A DNA stretch of 64,000 nucleotides from contig VZRG01000007.1 of assembly GCA_013397435.1 (NCBI GenBank), forward strand, positions 1,014,847 through 1,078,846. Direction: 5' to 3'. The stretch's first letter is position 1, and each line of letters opens with the position of its first letter. The position numbers were made by a program, and so were the translations under genes. The DNA is from Erythrocercus mccallii (taxonomy: Eukaryota > Chordata > Aves > Passeriformes > Dicruridae). The notes under the pieces are model-generated. The model ran no database searches and was not told where the DNA came from. It saw only the letters and a program-made list of their open reading frames with translations. This document shows, piece by piece, positions 13,901 through 26,253 of the stretch.

Positions 13901-16900
13901 CTGTAGGTTTGTCTGTGGAAGAAATTCTGTCCCACGTCTATTAACTACATTGTTAACAGGGAGCAGAAGACAACAGGAAACTCAGATTTTCTGTCTCAGA
14001 ACAGTTTAAAATGCAGATTCTGGAGGCCACTACTTACATTCTAAAGCATAAAATTAGAGGGAAAATATTGTGAATGGAATCTGTCCCACATCATCCAACA
14101 TCAGCGTTATTTAAGCACAATAAATCACTACTTACATTTATAATATGCAAACTGCAAGTAATGGTACATGGTGGCCACAAATTTTTCAACAACAAAGCCT
14201 CCTATAATGGGTGTCAGATTGCTCTCACACTGCACTTTGCATGCAAGGACTTCAATATAATGATCTGGAAGGAAGAAAACAGCAACAGAGGATATGGATG
14301 GCTCAGAGTGAATTGTTATAATCCCTCCCATTAATCACCCATTAAAATTTGGCCTTCTAAGGCTCTCCTGGGTCCTCTGCATCTGGATCTTGTTGCTTGG
14401 AAGAACTGAGAATCTACAACTCCATCTGAAGTATGAATCAAGTGTTGGTACTGGGCTCCTCTGTAAAAATCTGTGCGGCTGACTTTCAAGGCATCAAAGC
14501 GGGAATTCCAGAGAACTGAGCACTTAGGTTTCACTGACACCTACAGGCAGCATGTGGTGGTGGGTTTTATAGAGAATTACACAGTACTGCATTATTTCCT
14601 AGCTGTAAACTTAACAGTGTTTTCTTTCCTTTTCTAAATTTTGCAAGCCTTCACAGTTTCATTGCATTATTGCACAAATAAGGTCCCCACACTGCTGAGG
14701 ACAATTGTGTCACAGATAGATACAGCAGGTGATTGCAAGATAAACCTCCAGAGATGGCTGTGTTATGGGCCCAGAGTTTGGATGTTTTAAGAGAGAAGAA
14801 AGAGGAGAATATGCTGCTCATCACAGGAAAACTTTCAGCCAGGAACATGTAAGTTCACAAGCTTACCCAGTCTAAAAATTGCAGTATAGGACTATAAGTG
14901 ATTTCAAGAAAATATGTTTCAAGAAAACTTTCCAGCAAAAAGTTTCAAGCATTTTCCAGATACATCACATTCATCAACAGCACGGAAAAAAAATATTTTA
15001 AAGTCTTAGTTTCCCTGTTAGCCACTTTTGGCAGGTAAAAGCCAGCTAGCTAAGCTTTGCAGCAAATTTCTGACCAAGACAAATGAACACTTTTCATTCC
15101 TGACAACTCCTAACATGAAAAACACTGAGGTTAACTAAAAATAACTGCTGAAACTAACTAAAAGTAACTAGCCAAATGAAATTACCAGACCCATCTTGTA
15201 TAAGAGCAGTGGAATCTCCAGACACAGTAGTGTTTAATTCCAGCCAGCAGTTAAAGCCAGAGATGTGAGTCCCCCAGGGAAGTGATCCCATGCAATGTGG
15301 ACAGCTGGCTTCCTAACATAACTCACTGCTCAGCGATAAATACATCCCTAGTGCAAGACCCAAATACTTCTGGGTAACACTTATTGCTACATCTGCTTCC
15401 TGCAGACCCTTGGAGGTAGAATATCTCTCTGGAACACAAGCCAAATTCAGCCCAAGCAGTGCAAATAAATTTGAATGTTCTTATCTCAAGAGCAAAATAC
15501 TTGAAATGCATGAACATGGCCATGGTAACATTATGCAGTAATCCCTACCTTTCCTGCCCATCACTGCTGCCTTTGTCCTTCCCTTCCAAGCAGGAAGAGG
15601 GAGGGTAACAGTAAGTGTCAATTAGAGCTGAGCATAGACACTACTCTTTACAGTGGCTTGGGATTGTCCTGATGCTAGAGCTCTGACCCACTGGGGAAGA
15701 AAGTCTGTGTTTCTCGCTTTACCGCCTGTGATTTGTGCTTCACTCCCTATTTGCTATCCTAGACACCTGCCTGTTTTGCCCAAGAGCAAGTCAAGGCTTG
15801 AGGAATAGCCTGCAATAGCTATTCCATGTCAGCTGTACTGGTGGACACCAGCTGCACTCCATGAGAAACTGAGCCTGCTCATGTATAAACATACTTCACA
15901 ACAGTTTCCCCTCACCAAGACATATTATGGCTTTAGGACAGAAAGCTGGTATGTCTTTCCTTAGGGCAAGATAAACATAAAAATGCAAGAGAATTTCTAA
16001 GTTTATTGAGAAAACATGCAGGTGTTCTCCGCAAAATACTGTCAACAACATTGAGCTGTCAGAGCACTGGAGAAATTAATTACTTGTTTCTTTCACTGCC
16101 AAAGAGCATAGGAAATGTGTATGTGCCATTTTGACAACAATCAAAAAAGCTAACCTTTTCCTTTGCAAAGCAATGGAAGGGGGTTTTTTGGCTACACACA
16201 CAAAATATACATGTTACCTACTAGTAAAACTCCGATGTAGGAAAGATTAAAAATAGCCAGCAGAACCTGGTCATATTTATGAGAAAGGAGACACACACCA
16301 CCAGACCTACACAAACCACAAAGCTGATTTCAAAGGCAGGCTAACCATTGAGCCTCAAAGGTGGCCAAACTGCTACTGAAATGATCAAGAGACCTGGCTG
16401 GATGACCACTGCTACCCAGATAGAGCAGTTGTTATTTATACATCTATGTTGCTCTGACACAGAACTTCCATGCTAATGTAAGATATCGGTTCTGATTTCC
16501 TGATAGACCTCATTTATATTACCAAAGAGAGTAAAAAAGTAAACCAGAATTCAAGCAGTTTTCAGTGAATCTAATAAACTCCTATTGGCCTAAACTGAGG
16601 AACAGGACTTGGGTAATCATTCCTACAAACAAACTGAAATGCACTTTGGGAACATCTTTGCTTCATGCTTCCTAACCACTCACCTGCAATAGAAAGATAG
16701 AAGTCTTTAAAATCTGTGATCTCTCGGGAGCCTTCACAGGCTGCTATGCAGTCATCGTAGGCTTTGAAGAAATCAGGAAGAGCCAGTTCCATGTCCGAGA
16801 TGGATGTCCGCCAATTGTCACCATTGTACGCTCTCACAGCCCTGACAAAGAGATTCTGAAAAATTGGCAGGAATGAATCAGCAGTAACTGACCCATGAGA

Positions 16901-19900
16901 AGTGTTGTGTAAACTCAAACACAGTAAATGATGTCCCCACATTTCTGGATGACTTTGCGAGCTGTTCTCCAGATTATGTGAGGACAACAAATACAGGAGA
17001 CTAGTGGATTTCAACAGGTATTTCCTAGAGAGCAGAGTATGTAATTCCATTTCCAATCAAAAGAAAGGCCTGCTGGAGAGAAGTAACGGTGTGAGTCTAA
17101 AGCACAGGCTGTGACAGAGGTTTTCAATGGAATCTTAAAGCCAAATGTCTGAGCTATTTTCAGCTGTACCGCTACAGCATTCATGAATTTGGATAACTGC
17201 ACACCTGCTTAGCTCCAGCAGTGACCTGCATGTAGCAGCTTTCAGGTATGCCACTGTCTGATTTGCTGTGGCTCATTTATGGAACAATGAAATGCAGGAG
17301 AGGTGAGAATTACTGAATGCATCAAGAAGGCAGAACAAAGATGACTGAGATGACAAAAAGAGGGAGATTAAGAACTGAGAACACATAAGCAAATGAGATC
17401 CCTGAATCTCACCCAATAAGAGTAGTAATAGAACAGTTCCAAAAGAGTAGACTCTCCTGAATAAAAAGCATACCTCATAAGGCTTTGTCTCCAAGTCTTT
17501 AATATGCTCCTCAGCATCAGGTATGCTCTTATAGTAGGCCATATTTCGTTGCATCATTTCATCATCTGGATGCTTCAAAAGAAATGTGTGAGCTGCTGCA
17601 ATAGCTTTTGGAAGATTATTAGCCTAAACAGGGATAAGAAAAAGAAGGTATTAAAAAAGATTAACTGGGAAAAAAAACCCCAAAAAACAACAAAACCAAA
17701 ACAGTTCAAAAGTTCCCAGTTTTGTCAATGAATTTTCCTGCATTCTCCATATTCACAAATTTACTTCTACTGAGAGCACAGTCTCAGCAGATATAATGGT
17801 ACAATAAAACTGATATAATTCTTCTCAGTTTTACTCCTAGCTGCATCACTATGAACAATATTTTTTTTAACTTTAGGAGTCTATTATTTTTGCAAATAGC
17901 ATAGATGATTGCTGTAAATCAGAAAGATTAGGTTTTTTTCCCTTGCCCTCCCGTTCATAGAGCTAACAAGGCAAAAGTCTATACCAGAGCTCCTGGGAGG
18001 GATTAATCCCACAGCATGTACTGATGCTAACCTATGGATACTGGTCAGGAGTCATCACTGTTTATATGTGTTTAGGTCACTTATTTGCCTAGTAGAACGG
18101 AGGACATTATTACAATAATATATTTTCCTGGTGGCATTACAAAGCTAGAGCATACTGCAGAGACTTGGTCAAAAAATGTGTCCTAAAGCAACTATCTGTG
18201 CCCATTTTTAAACTAGCTTTAATCCCTGTTAGACATAATTTGTGAAGTGTACATTTCTCATTTACAACTGCATGTACCAAACACGTATGTACTTCTGTAT
18301 GTGTGCATGCCATTTATGATTTTTAAAAATGTTATATATATATATATACACACACATGCACATTTTCATAAATTATATAGTATATATGCACATATTTAGG
18401 AAGACTGAGAGAGAAGGCAAAAGTCTGGGGTATTTGTGAAATGTTAAAACCTTTTTTCTAGGCCAAGACCCACATGAGCCCGCTCAGTGTACTGATGTAC
18501 AGGCCATACAGGGCTCCACCTCACATGTGAAATAGCTCCTGGGAGCACATTTGAAACCAGGAGCAAGAATCCCAGACACGTGTGCACAGGCACCCTTCTG
18601 CTCACACCCATGAAAGGTGCCCTTTCATTTCGGGAAGGAACCTGAGAGACGGCTGCACAGAAGCAAGACTTCAACCCACCCATTGCTGCTGTGTTGCTAG
18701 GAGTGTCCCCGCACTGGAGCTCTGCCAGCTGCCCTTCCTGCCTATCCCAAAACCACATGTTTTCAGGCAGCCCAGGCCATGCTAAATGCAAAGGGAAATC
18801 TCAGCTGCACTTTCGTCAAATGCCTGGTTTCTTCTGTGCTGCAGCTGTAACCCTGCTGCTTTGGTAGGCTGACAAGTCTTATTTTTACTTACGTCCATGA
18901 TTCACTCTTGGTTTCAATTTTCACCTCTTAGAAAAAAAATAAAGAAAGGTTTTGTAGAAACACACTCCTAAGTGAACTCAGTGGCTGTGAGAAAGCTCCC
19001 TCCAGAGGAGCAAGCAGCAGCGCAGGAACAGCTACTCCCAGAATCTTACAACGTGGCAAATTTCCCTGTGGAGCCCACCTGAATACACACATGGTCACCC
19101 TAAGAAGTTACATAACGCATTTCCCTCCCACTTCTTCCTCTACTATAAATGCTGTTGAGGGCAGTGGAGGGGTGGGGGAAGGGACATTCCTTTCGCAGAA
19201 ACCACCAGCCAGGAAAAAGTCCTTTGGATCCAGCAGTTTGCAGCTCCAGAAGGCCCATTCGGAGCTCCCCTAGAGAGGGATAAGGGCTTGGAGCAGGACT
19301 ACAAATGCAATATGAAACATGATATAAACAACAGACACTAAAGGCAAACCCACCAAACTATGCTACTCAAATGTAATGCAAATGTGACTGAAAAAAGAGC
19401 TTAAAGAGAGGGGGAGGTCTTCCTCCAATTTCCCTCTCACACTCCTACCTGGCAGTTACTTGACTATATCTGAAATGGTAAGAAGAAATTATATTTGGTA
19501 TTATCTATACACTGCAAACTTAGTATGTGCCACAAGGGAGGAATTAATAGTTAAATTAAGATAAGAAGAGGAAACATTTGTGGTGATGTCATTTTGGTAT
19601 CCATATATGGCTTTGAGAATTCGAGGAATTCCTGCCCTCTCAGTCCAAAGAAAAGGCAGGGACTTTAATGTATCAAGTTCTTTTGTATGGTCTTAGGGAA
19701 GGCATTAGACACCAGTGTGATCCTGTGCATGTGGATACTGTTCTGGTTTTATGAGAACACATTTCCCTGTGTCTGTTTGGAAAAACTGCTGCGAAAATGG
19801 CACTCTGAAAAACAAGACACAGCAACAGTTTAGAAGATGTGTGTTTTCAAGAGGCAATCTCAATATAATGCACAAGCATACAACCCTGTGTAATATACAC

Positions 19901-21584
19901 TGGGATACGTTGGGAGTGAATCCCTAAAAGAGAAAACATATCAACCAAAGAGGTCAGCCTGTTTCCTCCCCACAGACAGGCCCTGTTTATTTCAAATGCA
20001 AATAATTGCAGTATCTGAGGGGATGGCAGGAGGGATGGACCCTGATATAGAGAACAGAAGATGAAGATGAGCAAGGGAGAAAATAATCAATTAGATCCTG
20101 GACAGAAGAATGACAAGAAGGTAGAAAAACAGGATGAAATCTGTTAAGAGAGGAGCATGTTCCCAGTCTTGGCTGACCCAAGAGCAAAAGGTAAATACCA
20201 TTCCAGGGCTAGCATTACAGTGTCCCACTTCAGCAGCCAATTTTTGCTTCATTCCTTCTCACAGCTGTAATGAAACTGGAGTTTTCCAGGCATGAGGCTA
20301 TCTGCAAGTCACAGGCTGGAGGCTGTTGCACTTGAAAGAACTGGACCAGAAGCGAGCAAGTGAAGAAGGTGGACACGCTGAAGAAGAAGTAGTGAAGATC
20401 GTTTGCAATAGCAGAGCTGTGACATGAAGAGTCTGAAAAAGGTTCCAGAGAAGGTTAGAAAGTAAGGCAGCCGGAAAGATGAGAGGGGCAGGAATGACAC
20501 ATCTACTGGATGCAGAGGCAGTGGCCAGTGGCCAGATGCCTAGGAAGAACTGGAAGGGCTGATTCTACGGGACATGCTGGATGAGTTGTAAAAACGGGTG
20601 AAGAGCGAGCTGGATGGTGTGTGGGTAAGCAGAGGGAAAGACAAGGAACACACTAATCCCACTGTGGGTTACAGGAGTGGGAGGAAACAACTGAAAGGCT
20701 TGTCAAGGAGAGGATTACGAAGTGTAGGGTTAGTAGCCTAGAGGGACAAGGACTGACCACGGAACAGGGAAGAAACAGAGGTGAGGCAGATGACAACTGG
20801 TGTGGAGGAGGTGATGGGGAAGGAGGTTGTGGCCCAGAGTGACCTGCTCCAAGGGCCAGGTGAGAGGTCGGCAGGACAGCAGGTTTTTGTAGCACTGGGT
20901 GCACGAGACATTCGGGGTCTGTCGAGCCTGTCCTGGGACACGCCACGCGCAGGGACACACCATGCTGTCCCCCTCCACCACGACACCGACAGGCGCGCAC
21001 GGCGCGGCTGGAGGCTGGCGGCGCACTAAGCGAGACTTTGAGAAGGAAAGCCTGCGAGAGTGGTGGGGGGAGCGGAGGCACAGAGATGGGAGGAGAAAGA
21101 AGGAGGGATCAAGGAGCGGGGTGGAGGGGGGGCTCACCTTGAAGTAGGCGAACTGCAGGTACTTGTAGGGCTCGCGGCGCTGGAATTCCTCGAGCAGGTC
21201 GCGGCCGGGCTGCGCCTGTCGGAAGGCGGGCAGCCCCTGCTTGCAGCGCCGCAGGCACTGCGCCCGCCGCAGCACCCCGGACAGGAGGCGCAGCTCCTCC
21301 AGCGCCGCGCCGGCGGGCGCGGGGGGCGCGGGGGGCGGCTGCCCGGCCGTGCTGCAGTTGCGGTGGCAGAACGCCTCGCTGTCGCGCAGCAGGCGGTACA
21401 GCCGCATGCTGACCTCCAGGTAGCTGACGCTCTCGGACCAGTTCTCGGTGCTGTACTGGTCCAGCCCGTAGCGATAGGCCGACTCCAGCGGCATCAGCTC
21501 GTCCCGCGGGAAGCTGCGGAAGCTGTAGCGCTCGTACTGCGCCCCCGCCGCCGCCAGCAGCGCCGCCAGCGCCGCCACCCACAT
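1925..21584 (-). CDS. CRTAP: CRTAP, cartilage-associated protein (complete, 7 exons)
   Basis: Join on the minus strand: 21584-21138, 17623-17474, 16855-16684, 14264-14136, 13221-13076, 11080-10997, 1984-1925; 1188 nt, 395 aa plus TGA, close to the roughly 400 aa of the mammalian protein. CRTAP is the non-enzymatic partner of prolyl 3-hydroxylase 1 and cyclophilin B, which 3-hydroxylate a proline of fibrillar collagen chains in the rough ER. Visible features: signal peptide at about residues 1-15 with cleavage before QYERYSF; the leprecan-family helical/TPR-like repeats with paired CxxxC motifs (CHRNC; CKVQC); N-glycosylation sequons at N48, N76, N272 and N355; an acidic C-terminus ending EEKKES with no KDEL. 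The ATG at 21584 was chosen because it sits in a good Kozak context (GCAGCCATG) directly before the hydrophobic signal; an in-frame ATG 14 codons upstream would bury the signal. All six introns are GT-AG and phase-compatible. Function is known from the family; the gene call is seen directly. Confidence 0.96.
1985..10996 (-). other. CRTAP intron 6 (9.0 kb)
   Basis: Longest intron of CRTAP, AT-rich, with phase 0 boundaries. Apart from an 11-bp tandem repeat at 4646-4700 and A- or T-rich runs, no coding exon, repeat family or RNA gene was recognised. Overlapping short ORFs at 4474-5206 have no family resemblance. Confidence 0.8.
4646..4700. repeat. 11-bp tandem repeat, five units
   Basis: Five consecutive 11-base units of the form CATAAATACAG with one to three substitutions each, lying in CRTAP intron 6. 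A short minisatellite, read directly. Confidence 0.85.
10997..11080 (-). CDS. CRTAP: CRTAP exon 6
   Basis: 28 codons in phase 0: EAVRYHNITTLQLEMYEFAK to MDDDE. Acceptor TTGATAG, donor GTGAGT. Too short to appear as a convincing ORF alone; found by matching the conserved C-terminal part of CRTAP. Confidence 0.94.
11081..13075 (-). other. CRTAP intron 5 (2.0 kb)
   Basis: No exon, repeat or RNA gene recognised. Short ORFs on both strands (for example 12559-12840) lack any known domain. Confidence 0.7.
13076..13221 (-). CDS. CRTAP: CRTAP exon 5
   Basis: Completes codon 300 and codes for residues 301-348, NDMKNAASCAASYLLFDEKD to DFQPRS. Acceptor TTAATTAG, donor GTAGGT. It parallels exon 2 in the second copy of the internal repeat. 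Confidence 0.95.
14136..14264 (-). CDS. CRTAP: CRTAP exon 4
   Basis: Residues 258-299 with split codons at both ends. It codes for HYIEVLACKVQCESNLTP, a Cys pair and a glycosylation sequon, and ends YHYLQFAYYK. Acceptor CTTCCAG, donor GTAAGT. Confidence 0.95.
14265..16683 (-). other. CRTAP intron 3 (2.4 kb)
   Basis: Between exons 3 and 4. Nothing beyond unique, moderately AT-rich sequence was recognised. Intron 4 (13222-14135) and intron 2 (16856-17473) are similar. Confidence 0.7.
16684..16855 (-). CDS. CRTAP: CRTAP exon 3
   Basis: Residues 200-256 plus one base of codon 257. It codes for NLFVRAVRAYNGDNWRTS through the ACEGSREI segment to FYLSIA. Acceptor TTTTTCAG, donor GTGAGT. Confidence 0.95.
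17474..17623 (-). CDS. CRTAP: CRTAP exon 2
   Basis: 50 codons, phase 0 at both ends (residues 150-199). It starts ANNLPKAIAAAHTFLLKHPD and ends KPYE. Acceptor CTGTTTAG, donor GTATGC. Confidence 0.95.
17624..21137 (-). other. CRTAP intron 1 (3.5 kb)
   Basis: Includes a TA/CA microsatellite at 18333-18357. The long ORF entering this intron from exon 1 (to about 20730) is read-through past the donor, not an alternative product. Base composition becomes GC-rich only within about 250 bases of exon 1. Confidence 0.7.
18333..18357. repeat. (TA)n(CA)n microsatellite
   Basis: About eight TA units run straight into about four CA units in CRTAP intron 1. Read directly. Confidence 0.9.
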
Positions 21585-21860
21585 GGCTGCACCGCCGCCA
21601 CGGCCACGGCCGCCGCACAGCACCACGTCGGCGGGGCGCTGGGCCGGGAGAGGCGCCCGCGGGGCCGGGCGGAGAAAAGGGAAAAGCGGGCGGGCCGAGG
21701 CGAAAGCAGAGCAGAGGCGGTCCCGGGGCCCGGCGGAGGGAGAGGCGGCCCCGGGGAGGGAGAGCGGCCGCGGCGGGGCGGGGCGAGCGGAGCGCCGGCT
21801 CCTCCGGCAGCCCCCGGTGCTGCAGCCCGGCTGGAGCGGGAGCTGGAGCCAGCAGCAGTC
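20890..21860 (-). promoter_or_regulatory. CpG-island promoter region of CRTAP
   Basis: Dense CpG and GC content across CRTAP exon 1 and about 275 bases upstream, dropping sharply to AT-rich sequence at about 21870. No TATA box at a sensible distance from the ATG at 21584, consistent with a housekeeping CpG-island promoter. Long ORFs across this block on both strands are composition artefacts. Confidence 0.75.
21138..21584 (-). CDS. CRTAP: CRTAP exon 1 (signal peptide and first repeat)
   Basis: It codes for residues 1-149: signal peptide, QYERYSFRSFPRDELMPLES, the first Cys pair and the end of the repeat, LQFAYFK. The donor after AAG is GTGAGC. Very GC-rich, with an Ala/Pro-rich stretch after NCSTAG that is more extended than in mammals. 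Confidence 0.95.
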
Positions 21861-22141
21861 GCGTCTGCAAGGAGACTTTTCCTTAATGTGTTTTCCCAGT
21901 GTCCATGAGAATTGCTGCTTTTCGCCATCCCCAATTTAGGGGGTTTGTTTGGAAAATAAGTGTTCTAAATTTCTTGTACCTTTCAATTTTTTATTTTTTT
22001 TTGGCGTGTGCTTATCCGCAAAACCTGTGGCATAGGTTCATGCATTCATATTGTAATGAAGAGTGTTATAGATTACCCTATAAGATAATCCGTGCTGAAA
22101 TATTTTATAAGAATATGTTGTTATAATATAGAAATAGTCTC

Positions 22142-22809
22142 TGTATAAAACCTGATTCTCTCCAAGAAAGTACTAAAATACCAGACACTGCTGCAGCTGG
22201 GTGGAGATACCACCTACATTCCAGAGATAAGGGGCAGGCTATTGTCTCCAAACGCAGCAAGGCCACACCATTCAGCCAGGAAAGGTGTGAAGGAATTCTT
22301 CCTTTATCAAAAAGACCTGAACTACTCCTCCTAGAGCAGCCCTGCCAGATGAATTGGACACTTCACAATAATTGCTGGACCATCATCAGCCAAAGACAGC
22401 TATCAAACCTTTTGTGTGACTGAGGCTCCGTCCTATTCAGCAGCGCAAAGAGCCAACTACGGCCTTTATTCCAAACACAGGGAACACCCAGGCACACCGA
22501 GACTACATTGTTTCATTCCGGGAAAGCCTTTACCTACCAAAAGAAGCTGTATTCTCCCATTGTCCACCTTCGCCGCAGGCTACAAACAGCGGTATAAAAA
22601 CCCACAGCACAGGGAGACAAATCGTTGAGCAGATACAAGTGTCCATTTAGACGCTGTTACCCTGTTCCACCAAGTGCCGGGTCCCCGGGTCGGCACTTTG
22701 GATTTTGGTTCATGGCTTCTTTTCTATTTTCCAAATTTTATCTATATTGTAATCAATAAATTTACTTCTTTTTATTAAAAATCAGATTGGTGATTTTTCA
22801 TTTATAACA
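22142..22809 (+). mobile_element. Probable solo LTR of an endogenous retrovirus (boundaries approximate)
   Basis: It has promoter-like and polyadenylation-like parts in LTR order: a TATAAAA box at 22593-22599, a hairpin at 22672-22698 (arms AAGTGCCG and CGGCACTT), and an AATAAA at 22755-22760 followed by a U5-like tail ending near TTTATAACA. No gag, pol or env coding sequence lies beside it, so it is a solo LTR if real. The general architecture resembles avian ERVL-type LTRs, but a clean TG...CA pair with a target-site duplication could not be fixed. Confidence 0.55.
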
Positions 22810-24499
22810 AGAGCAATAAGTGCATTGTTGGAATGCTCCTAGAATTCTGGGCATTATTTCCCTTAAAACTGGAGTTTTAGATATGGTGTTAGAAAGCGTT
22901 GCAGAATCGTAAGTACTATTTCTGCCTCTTGTTGCTATCTGATGTTTGGTTTCCTGAGGAAAAATAATGTGGAAGATCTATAAGGAAAGTGGGTTTGCAT
23001 TTTTTTGAATACTTGCCAGATAAGTATACTTCAAGTATAACTATAGAACTATAGAATGCCAACAGTACATCGTCCCTTGGTTCTATGCAGTGCTTTGAGG
23101 CATTTTCTGATGTCCAGCTACATTAAATATTAATAATCGTTAGTAAGTGGGAAAAGCCGTGGCTGTAGATCCAAAGAATTTGAAAGTTCCTAATCTTATC
23201 AAGCAATTTAGAATTTTCTTTCAGTTCGACAATATACAACCTTCCAGATTTCACAATCAGAGTTGGGCTAGCTGCTCTCCCTCCACTGCTCTCCGTGGAC
23301 TTATGTGCTGATCAGTGGTGGAGATTCTTGGGGCTGGAGAACCCTCTAGCTTCAAAAAAACTTGTGTAGAGCCATTCAAAAATACTAGCATGGGTTCAAA
23401 ACTAGATAAATAGCGAAGGCCCAGATCTTTGTCTATTCTTTTTATTTTAAAACTGAGAAGTCACAGGTAATTAAACACAAAACCAAACCCACACCCCATG
23501 AAATAACAAAAAAACCCCTAAAAAACAAACAAACAAAAAAGTGCCCCTGAAGTTCCAGTATTTACCTTTCCTTTAGATGACATTTAACCCTGTGCTTTCT
23601 GGATTTAGTAAGAATAGTTCTTGATTTTTTTTGCTTTCTTAGGGTGACTATCAGTGCTTATGTAGGTGTGTGACTTAAATGACCAATCATGAAGAAAATT
23701 ATTCCTTAGAAACACTCAATACTTGGATTGTTCATCTACATTTCTCAGCAGAGGCAGCCACACGATGGAGGCTGGTGAGCTGCTCAAGAATTCTTCATTG
23801 CAGTGGCTGCCTTTACAGCAGGGGCTCTCATAAGTTACCAAGCTGAGCCTGCCCTTCTGAGCCCAAAATCACCTGCGGGTGCAAGTGTTGGAAATGTTGT
23901 ATCTAAGTGGTTGTTATTATTTCACACTTCAGGTTTAAACGGCTAAGAAACCTGGAACTGCAGATCCTCTTTCCTGTGGGAAGACAAACACCAAAAGCCA
24001 AAACCAAATCAAAATAAAACATCACTGGTGTTTGGTTCCTTTCCACAGGAGGGCCGAGCACCAGTGTGTCTCCAGACAGGCTTTGAACCTTGGCTTGTTG
24101 CCAGCCTTTTGTGTCAGCTCTGCCATCCTGTACTCTGTATTTTGTCTTTACATGGAATAGGGATGGTTTTCTTGTTTTTCCTGGCAGATGCCTGTAAGCA
24201 CTCTAAATCCCATTTTTAAACCTTCTTGGGTAAAAAAGATGCAGTTGGGAGCTTACACAGCATGGGAGGAACCCCCAGGAGGAGGAAGAGTCTGACAGTC
24301 TGCTTGTGTGTGCATGTGGGTGTTGCTCACTTTGCCATCATTCGTGCTGAAAGCCTGTTGTCCTGTTCCCACAATCACTCCTGCTCTTACTCACTGACGG
24401 TTTCTGGAGTTTTACTGCCAGCTGATTCCCAGAGACTTGCCAGTATGTTGCCAAAAACATCAGGATGAATGAAACTCCATAACACTGTTTTTGTAGCAT

Positions 24500-25080
24500 T
24501 AGGGAGTAGGCATTAGTTTATTCCAGGCTGGGTTGCTCCACCTAGATGCACACATCTTTCAAAACTTTTTACTTATTTATACTTTTTTAGCAAAGAAGTT
24601 AATGTTCATTGTTTCTAAATTACATTTTTTTGCATCAATTATTACTCTATCTTCTATTGGTTATTGATTCTTCACTTCTCATGCTAATTAGTCCACATCT
24701 TTTAGTTATTTTTTTATCTTTTTCCCAGACAGGGAGTCTCCAGCACATGTTGAATCATCTTTGTTAGTCTCTTCTTTATCTTCTGGTTATTGCAACATGT
24801 CCTTGGCGGGCTATAAATTCTGGATTACAGGTGTCCAGCCTTTAACTCTCCAGGGCTTTGTTTATTGAAGCTTATCAGGGTTATGTCATCATAACTTAAA
24901 GTTTTTTGGGATCTAATAATCACACTCTAACAATAACAGTCTGTAAAAAAAACGTAGCTAAATGCTGGCTAAAATGGAAAATTACACTGCTAAAGACCAG
25001 TACATTACTTATGGTTATTAAAACAATCAAAAAGTTAATTAAACTCTTGTTAACTCAAAGTTAACTCATTTTCAACAAGT
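24500..25080. other. AT-rich stretch, possible decayed repeat
   Basis: T-rich sequence with a TATAAA-like element near 24812 and no ORF of note. It could be a decayed LTR in some orientation, but nothing diagnostic was found. Confidence 0.2.
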
Positions 25081-25923
25081 ACAGGCAGAAGACCATGGAA
25101 GGTGCAGTGGGATCTGGGGCTGATTCATTCTGTCTTGCTGGACTAAAACCTGCTGCTTGTCTTTAGAGGGCTGGAACCTGAGTGTCACATGCTGCTAGTC
25201 AGATTTCCAGGAGTGAGGAGAGCCATGGAAGCAGGGGCTGCAGCACCACAGGGAATACACGGAGTAGCGCAGAGTGATAAAATAAACTAGGCAACACCCT
25301 GACATCCACACCCAGGGAACGCCATGGCAAAAGGATTTGAAATAGCAAAATGAAGGAAATGTTTACGTTTGAACTGGAAAGCAAAGGAGCTTCCATGCAA
25401 CAGCAAGTTAAACCTGGGTCAGTCCCCAGGCTTGAAGGGTTTGCGGTTTCAAGCTTTTGGAATTCTTAGGAATAAATTAAGAAATCCCACAGATTGGAGG
25501 AAGAAGGATCCGCCAACACGTTCCACACCCACTGAGCAAGGAGCTGGGTTCTTTCCAAAGGGAAGAAAGTGAGTGCCCGTGTTTTTTGCAAATCAGTGCT
25601 GCATTTGGAACATGAAGGAAGCAAATAAATTTGGGGTTAACTAACAAAAAACACATTATGAAACTTAACAAAACAAAACCCATAGTAAGCCATATTATAA
25701 AACATTATAAAAACACATTATAAAACATAACCAACCCAAACCCTCTTACATTCATTATTCAAAACACAATTACATAAATTACGTAGAAAAAAAGAAAAAA
25801 AACCATTGAAAAAACAGGACATGGAATGTGGTACATGACTATAAGTTTATGACAAAAGCAGATTGTAATGGTCATTAATTCCCCTATTCCATCTTTAAGT
25901 CCTGTTAGCCCAAAAATTCTTCT

Positions 25924-26008
25924 TTAAGTCTTGGCAAAAGACTCTTCCTTGTCCTGCAGGTGATGGCTTCTCAAAGAACTGTTCCTTCCTCTCATTGTGA
26001 CAGTCATC
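25924..26008 (-). pseudogene. Exon-like module, copy A (unknown)
   Basis: After an acceptor-like CTCACTTCCAG comes one base and then 27 codons ending in TAA, containing RGRNSSLRSHHLQDKEES. It is related to copy B at 26254-26344, sharing the acceptor, reading phase and stop position. No protein family recognised. It may be a relic terminal exon or part of an unrecognised repeat. Confidence 0.3.
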
Positions 26009-26253
26009 CTGGAAGTGAGAAAACAACTCAGGCATTTTAATTCTTTTATTTCGAATTCAATTTATCAGTTCTACTCTGAATTTCTGTCTGGTTGGGGTGT
26101 GACATTTTTTAATTTCATGATTTAATAAAGGCAAAAAGACCAAACATAGCAACCCCTAAACTCTTGTATTTCCTAATCAATAACCCTTGCTAATAAACTA
26201 AGCAGAAAAGCAATCTCATGAGTTTCTCTTTCTAGCCCCAGTAAACCGCCAAA

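Noticed and set aside
20730..21137. Extension of the CRTAP exon 1 ORF beyond the donor
   Set aside because: The GTGAGC donor at 21137 and phase-0 joining to exon 2 show this is intron read-through.
21060..21908. Long plus-strand ORF (282 codons) opposite CRTAP exon 1
   Set aside because: Low-complexity Arg/Gly/Ala composition from a CpG island, antisense to a well-supported exon.
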